From assembly GCF_963675165.1 (NCBI RefSeq), contig NC_087377.1, positions 1,823,501 to 1,887,500 of the forward strand: DNA of 64,000 nt, given 5' to 3'. Of the stretch, positions 56,301-64,000 are shown in pieces (positions within the stretch are counted from its first letter, which is position 1; each line of letters opens with the position of its first letter). Under the pieces are notes generated by a model. That model saw nothing but the letters and a program-made list of their open reading frames with translations. It ran no database searches and was not told the DNA's origin. Origin of the DNA: Halichondria panicea (lineage: Eukaryota; Porifera; Demospongiae; Suberitida; Halichondriidae). The position numbers and the translations under genes are program-made.

Positions 56301-56392
56301 GCAACTTCTTCAAGAGCTGACCTGTCCTCCTCACTGAACAACCCTTTAATGTCGTCATTTAGTGCTGCTGCTGCACGCTGCGCTCTAGACAT
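53346..56392 (-). CDS. DUF7869-like protein, eight exons, one frameshift (about 710 aa)
   Basis: Exons 56392-56194, 56095-55958, 55908-55489, 55372-55248, 55174-54668, 54225-54030, 53972-53581 and 53500-53346 join with matching phases. The N-terminus is acidic (SDSEDSASDSEDSSEDD). Then come LVILAQLHSSMKVN, GQPVCAPVFRFLHGIG, NYSEVHGMLLPGRVPGY, LPSSVTKRNIW, TDLCWTCQQ, YSFDYAQQ, GPVFFLTPRKCAVFG, CDEAGDCGKGSNTVISQLHY, LHADNCTGQNKNNYMVWYLL and VVGHTKFAPDWCFGLFKR. The FDYAQ and HADNC-x-GQNKN motifs are typical of DUF7869 proteins in invertebrates, and their acidic spacing suggests an RNase H-like nuclease fold (inference). A one-base loss near 53640 in exon 7 interrupts the frame. It could be a domesticated or active transposon gene. 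Confidence 0.75.
54244..54657. repeat. Tandem 84-bp repeat, five units, inside an intron
   Basis: Unit starts ATGTACACACGTACTACTGT and ends GACTGTAAAATTAGTG. Five copies, the outer ones partial, lie between exons 5 and 6 of the gene above. 84 is a multiple of three and one minus-strand frame is open through all units, probably by chance. Confidence 0.85.
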
Positions 56393-56399
56393 TGTGCAC

Positions 56400-56970
56400 T
56401 TGCAGAATATCTTTTCAACAAGAAAACTAACCGCAGCTGCATTCCTGATGCTGCGTAATTAATTTTTTTATTGTTGCGCATGGGGAATACCCTTCCCCGG
56501 AGAGGGTATTTCCCCTTACGAAATTAGTAATCTGGCTACGGAAAGATGCAAGTTAGTGGCTCTCTTTATCTCGCTCGCTTGAACTGTTTAAAGAATCCTA
56601 GACAGCTAAAACTTTGCAGGCAGCTCTAAGAAAGGTGGAACTTCGCATCTGTGAAAAAAAACAGGTTTGCCTATGTTTTCGCATTGGTCCTTTTTTGGCC
56701 TATTGCTCAATTTAATATTTACCGCGTGAAGGTCCGTTTTCATTGGCCCTGTCACATTTATCTTTAAAAATCCATAATTATCTCATGAACGATACTGGCC
56801 AGACCGCTTTTTTTTATTACATGTGTTAGATACGGCGGTGTCGGAGGGGAGGGTGAACTGCAGGATCTAGTGACACCATATAAATTACAATTACAGTGTC
56901 TAGTAAGGGTTGAGCTAAAGATTAACTATTGGTTCAATAGTTGTATGTTGACAATTATTGTTGATTTTTT
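56400..56970. other. Upstream region of the 53-56 kb gene, no exon
   Basis: AT-rich, with a CCCTTCCCCGGAGAGGGTA inverted repeat near 56489. Possible promoter region of the minus-strand gene; no clear TATA box or other site could be assigned. Confidence 0.25.
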
Positions 56971-56982
56971 TTTATTGTACAG

Positions 56983-57039
56983 ACATACAACCACCACAGT
57001 AACCACAGAACAACGACAACCAGCAAGAACATGGATTGA
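56983..57039 (+). CDS. His/Asn/Thr-rich terminal exon, copy 3
   Basis: Acceptor TTTTATTGTACAG, TYNHHSNHRTTTTSKNMD and a stop. The upstream 80 bases match those before copies 1, 2 and 4. Confidence 0.45.
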   Translation, partial: TYNHHSNHRTTTTSKNMD

Positions 57040-57129
57040 TTAATTTTAAAAGGACGAACTAAATCACTTGTATATTCATTTTTAGTAGTTTGTGTCAAAA
57101 TTCCAAATTCTTATGCTGCCCTCAAAAGC

Positions 57130-57320
57130 AGAAGGGGGGGAGGCAGGATCTGTACAAACTGCGTCCCAGGGCCTATGTGCACTAACAAGAAATTTGCACC
57201 AGCCTAAGCGTGTGGTTGTTTAGCTGCAAAGATGTCGAGATGCTACAGGTGCAGAACTAGCACCTGCCAATATTGCATGTGTGTACTAAAAGGGAGGCAG
57301 GATATGCAGATGGTTAAATT
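57130..57320 (+). pseudogene. CXC half motif and CXC ORF (copies of 9471 and 9606)
   Basis: 57130-57191 gives GGRICTNCVPGPMCTNK, the second half of the module in frame but without its first half. ATG at 57232 opens MSRCYRCRTSTCQYCMC, then changes frame. Order and spacing match the 9.47-9.69 kb copies. Confidence 0.5.
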
Positions 57321-57518
57321 GAATGAAGTGTCTACATAGCTGATGAAGACATGCCAACCATCGGCCTCACATGCGGAAGACGTTAATTTAAAGTACTGTT
57401 AAAACGATTTTCCGTTTCCTCGTTGTAAAATTCATTCTTGAGCCCAAGTTCTCCTTACCACTGAGTTCTATGACACATGGTATGCACAGTTCTCTGAAGT
57501 CCACCCTGATGGCTTCGG

Positions 57519-58768
57519 TCACTTTGCGTTGGACATATCCGGATATAAAATGCCAACAGCTGCTCCAAGATGTCTTTTACCCTCTGCTGTGATTGACACT
57601 CTTGAACCATTAAATTTCGCTTTGGCCTCTTCTAGGTAATCTTCTTTCACGATAAGCCAGGTCTTTTCGGCATTAGGGTAGTATCTGTAGTCTGGGCCCA
57701 ATTGCGCTAAGCGGTCCCATGCACCATTCTCTGAGATCTTGAAGTGACCCACCAGCCGTAGCATCATCAGCATACCAGGCTTGCTTGATTCCTGCATTTT
57801 CTAGTCGATAGATGAGTGGGGTTATGGCGATTGCGTACATGGCCATGGCTAGTGGATCCCCTTGGGTGGTGCCTTCCTGGGAATGGAGTGTGTTCCCTTC
57901 AATGAATAGTTCTGACTCATTTCTGTAGGTGTTGATGATAATTCTTGAAAGAGAAGGGCATAACTGTTGAATGTTGCGTAGAGCAGCCTCACGGTTAAGT
58001 GAATTGAAAGCGTTTGAGGCATCCACTAGGATAACTGCTTCTGTCGGTTGAGAATCAGACTTCACGCATGGCATGAACAGCTACTTCACATCCCGATATA
58101 TGACCTGCGCATACCTGAAGGGGACCTGCTGCATCTTGGATGTCTTCTTTGAGGGTTGATGCAATAGCTTTCCCGATAATTCTCCTAGCGGTCTCTCCAA
58201 TGCCTATGGGGCGGACTCCTGGGCATTTGTCTAAAGCTATGAGTCTGCAGGCAACAAAAGCTGATAGCCCCTTGGGATCCACAAAACTGGTGCTTAGTCG
58301 TCTTGCAACTGCTGCTAGGGTGTCACATAGCTCAGAGGAAACTGCTTTGAATGAGGTACAAAGCCGTTTCCAAGCAGCTACGTCAAGGCCTGATGGTCCG
58401 GCAGCTCCATCCATCTTAAGGACCGTGCTGCGTATCAATTGTCCATCAATTCTTTCGAAAATAATAGGGTGGGGATCTGTGACTGGTGGGTTAGAGTTTA
58501 CAATCGTATCCATCTTGTAAGGTTGCTTTGGTGGATATTTCTTTAGCAAGCTGTTGAGGACACTTTCAGTGGCATTGTTTGGGTCTGCTGCGCTGTCTAG
58601 ACATAGTGGTTTGGATGTTTGATTTTCAGCTATCAGTCTGAGAGCCGCCCTCACTTTGCCTTCCATCATAACTTTAGAGAATTTTCTGGAAAGCTGGTCA
58701 GTTGAAATATTGCCAGCCTTTACACAGGCACAGTTAAGACAACGCCCGGTTCTATTACAAAGTACCAT
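57519..58768 (-). pseudogene. Reverse transcriptase of a retroelement, broken in two places
   Basis: A CXC-like CNRTGRCLNCACVKAG near the 5' end leads into KMDGAAGPSGLDVAAWKRLC, RLIALDKCPGVRPIGIGETA and then RT motifs: ILVDASNAFNSLNR (motif A), GTTQGDPLAMAMYAIAITPL (motif B), and WYADD (motif C). A downstream segment reads PDYRYYPNAEKTWLIV and GKRHLGAAVG before truncation at about 57540. RTs of this type, with a CXC motif, occur in multi-copy families of sponges and cnidarians; I do not place the clade. Breaks: one base near 58060, and CATG at 57718-57721 just after motif C. The 3' end is lost where sequence shared with 9.9 kb begins. Confidence 0.8.
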
Positions 58769-59300
58769 AGTGCCTGGCCAGGATCAGTTCAATTCAATTC
58801 TGTTCAGATCTAGGGGTTCCACTCTTTTGAGTGGCCCCTAAAAAAAAATATAATAATAATAATAATAATAATAATTTGACTCAGTACACCTCTCACGGCC
58901 TCTCACAATCTCTCAGCACAACACGGTCACTTCAAAAAAAAATAAAAAAATAAAATAAAAATAATAATAATAAATATTAAATTAAGGAAATTAAGACCTC
59001 TCACAGCGCAGTCTGAGATTCCCAGTCTCTCCCAGTATCTCTCCCAGTATCTCTGTACAATCTCTCAGGTTCTCAGGTTTAGTGACGTCAACTTTAGCAT
59101 TAATTCAAAGATCCTGATTCCAGTACGTACGTATAATTATATAGCCGAGCTAAAAGTGTTAGAATATCCTCGAGAATATCAGATCAGCAGAATAGTTGAG
59201 TCAACGAAAAAGTCATCAGAGAAAAAGTCATCAGACAGCTAGATCTAGCTAGAGCTATGGGGTAAGTGTAACTTTTCTTGCCCCAATTATTGTTGATTTT
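58769..59300. other. Low-complexity interval, no gene
   Basis: AATAAT and TAAAATAA runs with repeated TCTCTC(C/A)CAGTATCTCTC phrases between 58860 and 59070. No exon is seen. Confidence 0.35.
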
Positions 59301-59314
59301 TTTTTATTGTACAG

Positions 59315-59370
59315 ACATACGACCACCACAGCAACCACAGAACAACGACAACCAGCAAGAACATTGATAT
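59315..59370 (+). CDS. His/Asn/Thr-rich terminal exon, copy 4
   Basis: Acceptor TTTATTGTACAG, TYDHHSNHRTTTTSKNIDIL and a stop. A near copy of 56983-57039. Confidence 0.45.
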
Positions 59371-59769
59371 TTTAATTTTAAAGGACGAACTGTATATTCG
59401 TTTTTAGTAGGTTGTCAAATACCTTATGCTACCCTAAAAAGTAGTACCTTCAAGACTTACCCCCTAGCTAGGCGGTACTGGCCAGACTGCTCTCTTTTTA
59501 CATGTGTTGTTAGATACGGCGGTGTTGTATTTTTTACAATTATTTTATATGCCTCGATGCGCATGTGCAAGACCATGTATTTTACAGTAAAAGTTACGTA
59601 ACTTGTTTGTGTCCAGTTTGAACAACTGGTCGAAATCAAGAAAGTAGCTTAGAATCATCTGTATCGCCTGTATAATTAGTCCATGCATACACAGGTCGAA
59701 ATTAAGAAAAGTTATTATTAATAGTGGCTTTAATATTATGTAAGCAATGCATTTTGCTACCTGTATCCA

Positions 59770-60120
59770 GGATTTGCTTTCGTTATGCACGCACTTTGTC
59801 AACAGGTGGAAATCAACAACAAAATTAAAGTAACCGTGTTACAATGTTTGTCAGAATAATCACTAGATTCGCTATAAGTATATTCAGTATAATAAGTCAT
59901 GATTATTTCTGCCTCAAGGCAAGTGGCGGCTCCAGGCGCTCTGATTGGACGCGGCTGAACGGGCCAATATTTACTAGCCTCGGTACGTAGTCTCATATTC
60001 ATGTCACTGCATGGTTCCTTTGTCCCTCACAGACACTATCAAAACAATGCAAGGTGTATTTGGGCGGCTTTCCCTGCTGCGGTGAGCCAATTTTTGTAAC
60101 TTATTTATCAATTGAAAACA
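59770..60120 (+). pseudogene. RRM remnants (RNP1 piece and first-exon piece)
   Basis: GTATCCAGGATTTGCTTTCG at about 59763 is the start of an RNP1 exon (GFAFV) that is cut short. At 60035 the acceptor CCCTCACAG leads to TLSKQCKVYLGGFPCCGE, the first RRM exon, whose helix is missing. Paralogue of 12.18 kb; it carries CATG at 60010-60013. Confidence 0.5.
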
Positions 60121-60149
60121 ATGTTGTCATACAGTATACTATGCATATG

Positions 60150-60350
60150 GTATAGCGGGTGATCATAAACGGTGAGTTAAAATATTCGTTATTTTCGTGG
60201 GGAAGCTTCATGGCCTACACGAAATTTTCCCCCACGAAAACGTAGGTATGCTTACCGTAATGCATACTAACGAATTTATACTCGCGAAAATCACCATTTC
60301 CCATTCAGTGAAACGAATCTCACGAAAATTTACCCTCTATAATTATACGG
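60150..60350. mobile_element. MITE, about 200 bp, ends TATAGCGGGT and CTATAATTATACGG
   Basis: Interior shares TTCGTGGGG and CGAAAATCACCATTTCC phrases with the 13.2 kb fragment. The right end carries six extra bases (AATTAT) within CTATACGG, as does the 13.2 kb copy, so both descend from one insertion before the segment was duplicated. Confidence 0.55.
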
Positions 60351-61178
60351 TAGTAAGACTTTTGCCTCAGAAGCAGAGATACACACACCTGTTCACATTT
60401 CTTAAGCTCAGATGGCATCAATGCAAAACTGTGAAAATACTTTCAATATAAGTACAACCAGAAGTCTCGAGGTCAGCTGAACGTTTACTTCCTCAAGAGA
60501 AGGCCACACACAGATTGAAGCTAGTACAAGAGCACTGACTTACACTTGTACCTCTGCTTCAGAGCAAAATGAAAAATTGCTTCTCCAAACACTTCGAGCT
60601 TTTTAAACTAGTCCGCCAATTCTTAATTTTATAAGCTAAATGAAAACATTCTCCCTTAGGTATTACAATAGAGATATAATAATACAGTCCTACACTTTGC
60701 CCACTTTATGTGTTACTTCATTGAAATCAATTTAGCATTATTATAAATTAGGTATGGGCAAAGTGTAGTATCTGTTTTAATTTGTTTCACCTTATAATTA
60801 TCGCGGAGCTCATACAATGGAAGATACCAGACTTGAGTTTCATTCTGATTTCTGTCACAGATCTTGATCCTTTGATATCGTAGAAACGGGACTTGCACGC
60901 ATGCAGCAGTAATTCAGTCTGCAGTTGTGATGCATGTGTAGTCAGGGGGAATCAAAGTGATAAGAACACATGCATGTTCAATGCTGTTAACAAGGTGCAA
61001 CAGAGAATTTCCTAACAGCAAAACCACAATAGATAATGATTTCTTAAGCCTAAACTTGCACCAAGCAAGAGTACTCTTGTGTATAAATAAAACAGCCCCT
61101 TCACGCCACCTCTATATAATGGCCAAAACATTGCTCCACAAATGTGTTCATTGCAAGCATTCTTCATGCAGATACAGG

Positions 61179-62402
61179 AACAGTTCATTTAGTCTAGAGA
61201 GTAGATTACCACAAATGTGTGAGTAGTTGTACTTAAATGTAAATATCTTTTGATTGGAGCATTTCTAAGAAATGGTGCGTGTGTAGATGAATGACTGAAC
61301 TACAACAAATCCAAAAATGTTTCCATGGAAACATAAGGTGGTGGGTTTGTGGTGATTAATAGAACAACAGCGAATTGTTATAGTGGGTAATCGGTTAGAG
61401 TAATAAAACAGTAATCTTGTACAGCTAAGGTCCTAGACTTCATCACATAATTGTTCAATGGTTTAGGTATCCTGACAATCCCTTTATGGGTGTTACAAAT
61501 GCTCACAGTGTTTATAATTCATGATTTACTGGTTTTCAGGTACACTTTTGGTTAGAGTAATAACTTTTGAAAAATTAATAGCTTAGCTTTCAAATTTCTG
61601 TAGTAAGTTTACAGATAAATGGGCTACATTTTGATACCAAGAACATCCTATATGCTTATTCCATTGCTGAGATAACACTAAAAAGGTACATAATTTACTA
61701 TTTTCTACTGTTTTGATGACATCGCAGCTGCAAACCACAAACCAATGATGCTTTAATCAACCACAAACGTAATTAAAAGTGGGCGTACAGTTATTATACG
61801 CCCACTTACATTACATGTTAATTTGAGTGTCATCGATTTGTGGTTAGCAGCTTGTGATGTCATCAAAACAGTAGAAAATAGTAGAATATGTAGTTTTTCA
61901 GTGATATTCAACAATGGAATAAGCATAGAGGATGTTCTTGGTATCAAAAAATGTAGCCCATTTATTTGTAAACTTACCAGAGAACTTTTAAAGCTAAGCT
62001 ATAAAATTTTCAGAAGATATTACTCTAACCAAAAGTGTATCTAAAAACCGGTAAATGATAAATTATAGACACTGTGAGCATATGTAAGACCCATATAAAG
62101 GGATATGGTCAGGATACCTAAACCATTAATCTATTGTGTGATAAAAGTCTAAGACCTTAGCTGTTTAAGGTTAGTGTTTTATTACTCTAACCGGTTACCC
62201 ACTATAACAATTTGCTGTTGTTCTATTAATCACCAAAAACCCACCGCCTTATGTTTCAATGGAAACATTTTTAGATATGTTGTAGTTCAGTCATTCATCT
62301 ACACACAGGTATCAACACCATTTCTTAGAAATGCTCCAATCAAAAGATATTTACATTTAAGTACAACTACTCACACATTTGTGGTAATCTACTCAATGAA
62401 CT
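61179..62402. mobile_element. 1.2 kb fold-back element (near-perfect long palindrome)
   Basis: The two halves are inverted copies over about 600 bases each, from AACAGTTCATT at the left to AATGAACTG at the right, and meet at a hairpin AGTGGGCGTA/TACGCCCACT around 61792. Block R1 has an uninterrupted sequence at the same place (ACATAGGTACATAC, 14155-14168), which proves an insertion. A four-base GTAC at the junction may be the target site. No transposase is encoded. Confidence 0.85.
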
Positions 62403-62518
62403 GTACATACTATAAGCTTTTCAACACTGCTATCACAGGTTTGGTTTGGCCCTAACGATATACTACATGGTACTTTTCTTTTGCAAGTGATAGTCTGCAA
62501 TCCACTGTGTGTATGCCT

Positions 62519-62730
62519 GTGATGACTGAGAGGTGTAATGACTAGGACAGAATAGGTGTGGCTTAGTAGATTAGATTATAGATTAGGCATGGGTTCGATT
62601 CCCTCTTGGGGGACTTTTCTTATATTTTTTTACAATAATTTCTCTAATACTACATACTTCCTCTCAAGTCATAAAATCAAGTTGGGGCATCGCCCGCTTT
62701 CACGGAAACCAGGCAACAACATTAATTTTT
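62519..62730 (+). repeat. tRNA-derived SINE, R2 copy
   Basis: GTGGCTTAGTAGATTAG and GGGTTCGATTCCC as in R1, with a few bases lost between the two boxes. Confidence 0.6.
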
Positions 62731-63457
62731 TTGTAGAAGTGGCCAAAATAGTTCAACTAACACTAAAAGTATTTTGATCATATCTAACAATCTAATAGTG
62801 GTTTTGCTGTGGCATGCACTCGGTTGCAAGTCACTGTATACATTTCCCACTCTGCACAAAACCCACAAGTGGGTAAACCACAGACAGAAGACACTACCTA
62901 CTTCTCACAACTCCAAGGCATGGGGTCAGGACTGGGTAACAACTGTAGCTAGAGAATAGAGGACTGCAAGCCTCTCTGTACCAGCTATCCTCTCTGCACC
63001 AGATATCCTCTCTGTACCAGCAAGCCTCTCTGCACCAGATACCCTTGATACTGTAAGCAATTCCTATACTAGGTTTGTGAGCTAATACTACTAGTCACAC
63101 AGACTGAATGTCTGGAGCTATAAGAGAGAAACTGTCTCCTCAGCGTCGGGGCAAGGTACTTTAGATAGTTCTATATAGTTTTTTACATGTATACTGGAAA
63201 ATACCCTCTAGACCTACTTTGAGTGTAACCAGTAATATATTCCCTATACATGCACTCAGCAATACTATGCTCACCTGATGGGATGTTGTGGGGGGGGGGC
63301 TGCATGGGGTAACTGGATTAGGACTCTCATGCAGGGGGGTGGGGTCTTGTACACCCTTGCAGAGAAAAAAAGGATGAAATGTGAAGACATCTGCAGAACA
63401 ACAATTAACGTTGTTAGCATGCATGATTGCTGAATACACTGTATATAGTTTATACAA

Positions 63458-64000
63458 TTAACCCTTTAACCGTCACGGGCCACGATCGTGGCCCGCAATA
63501 GTGACTTTTTTTGCGAAATTCTAATTCTGCGATACTTAGGAAGTAGCTCGAACTACACACATCCCTGTATAGAGGAAGAGCTGTAGAATCACGTGCAATT
63601 TAGTCTAGAATTTTCCAAGCCACGTTGCTATATTAAAATTTCATTAGCATCTTACCGCACGAAGTTTATAGCTATGGCTAGGTTGTTTACTTGTGCCGAT
63701 GTGCTTGAACAGCTTGAGGACAGCAATGGCGATGTCTCCTCTGGTGATGACAGTGCCTATGAAGGAGAGGGGATAGTAGGATACCTTCCAAAGGCTACCA
63801 GCTTTATGCCAGACGCTGATGAACTGTCTGGGACTGAGGACATGCATGACATGGACCTAGACGCTAGAGCTATGGACCAGGACGGAGAGGGCTCACTGTG
63901 TGACTCTGGCAAGTAGTATAATATAGCTAGAATATCAGTATAGTAAGTATAGTATAGCTAAAATAGAATTAGCAGTAATGAACAGTCTTTATGTGAGCTT
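63458..64000 (+). mobile_element. Left end of a piggyBac-like transposon
   Basis: A TTAA target site (63458-63461) is followed by CCCTTTAACCGTC, the CCC start typical of piggyBac-family ends. Then comes a 20-base perfect palindrome CGGGCCACGATCGTGGCCCG at 63476-63495. Block R1 has ACAATTACTT at the corresponding place with no element, which fixes the boundary. The transposase start lies inside. Confidence 0.75.
63674..63916 (+). CDS. N-terminal part of a probable piggyBac-like transposase
   Basis: The ATG at 63674 opens MARLFTCADVLEQLEDSNGD, then VSSGDDSAYEGEG, PDADELSGTEDMHDMDLDAR and DQDGEGSLCDSGK. The strongly acidic N-terminus is common in piggyBac-type proteins. The frame stops at TAG 63914, or is spliced at AA/GTAGTA just before it. 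The DDE catalytic domain would lie beyond the window. The assignment relies mainly on the transposon end upstream. Confidence 0.5.
   Translation: MARLFTCADVLEQLEDSNGDVSSGDDSAYEGEGIVGYLPKATSFMPDADELSGTEDMHDMDLDARAMDQDGEGSLCDSGK

Larger units (their letters stand above)
60309..63457. repeat. Repeat block R2 (paralogue of R1), with two later insertions
   Basis: Aligns with R1 from about 13.29 to 15.41 kb once the 61179-62402 element is set aside. Contains the SINE at 62519-62730 and the degraded 18-bp tandem repeat at 62970-63052. It ends exactly at the TTAA where the piggyBac-like element begins. Confidence 0.75.

Noticed and set aside
58140-58520. 126-codon plus-strand open frame
   Set aside because: It lies opposite the reverse transcriptase frame, which shows clear motifs; the plus-strand frame has none.
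63593-63673. Upstream in-frame extension of the piggyBac-like ORF
   Set aside because: The ATG at 63674 begins the acidic, protein-like part; the extension has no matching character and lies close to the transposon end.

Overview
This looks like a piece of an AT-rich animal nuclear genome, most likely a marine sponge (inference). Conserved animal genes are split by short GT-AG introns: the DNA primase large subunit, the cilia protein CFAP299, an ARL3-like GTPase and an APE1-like endonuclease. Around them lie multi-copy families (Death domains, mucin-4-like extracellular exons, CXC and RRM modules) and many small transposons. No bacterial operon, rRNA or CRISPR structure is present. All exon calls were made by eye from reading frame and splice sites.

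Layout. 1-6.8 kb: a truncated unknown ORF, three Death-domain copies, an extracellular-domain exon pair, a 0.7 kb TIR element and a tRNA-derived SINE (4.25-4.45 kb). 7.5-9.0 kb: a recurring exon family with a Cys-rich motif. 9.4-12.5 kb: CXC motifs and the best-preserved RRM gene. 13.2-15.7 kb: repeat block R1. 16.9-18.2 kb: a further Death-domain module. 19.4-20.3 kb: an intact single-exon protein kinase. 22-26.3 kb: a broken mucin-like gene, tandem repeats and another Death domain. 26.8-28.6 kb: a 45-bp satellite. 29.9-32 kb: CFAP299 exons. 32-33.7 kb: exons of an unidentified gene. 34.6-36 kb: a repeat holding an ARL3-like fragment. 37-38.6 kb: block R3. 38.7-40.3 kb: the primase large subunit. 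41.1-42 kb: the APE1-like 3' end. 42.7-52.2 kb: a dense, mostly decayed cluster of CXC and RRM modules, minus-strand to about 46 kb and plus-strand beyond. 53.3-56.4 kb: an eight-exon gene related to DUF7869 proteins. 57.5-58.8 kb: a broken reverse transcriptase that carries its own CXC motif. 59-63.4 kb: block R2, a second copy of R1 with a fold-back element inserted. 63.46 kb to the end: the left end of a piggyBac-like transposon.

How it fits together. Much of the window is segmental duplication. The 9.4-15.4 and 56.8-63.46 kb stretches are paralogues, so one serves as the empty-site reference for insertions in the other. The Death-domain module occurs several times, often in the order Death domain, coiled-coil exon, extracellular exons, with symmetric phase-1 exons. 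The most unusual pattern is that paralogous copies all over the window differ by an extra four bases, CATG. In the paired cases the insertion sits directly after TG or directly before CA, and it breaks reading frames, including that of the reverse transcriptase.
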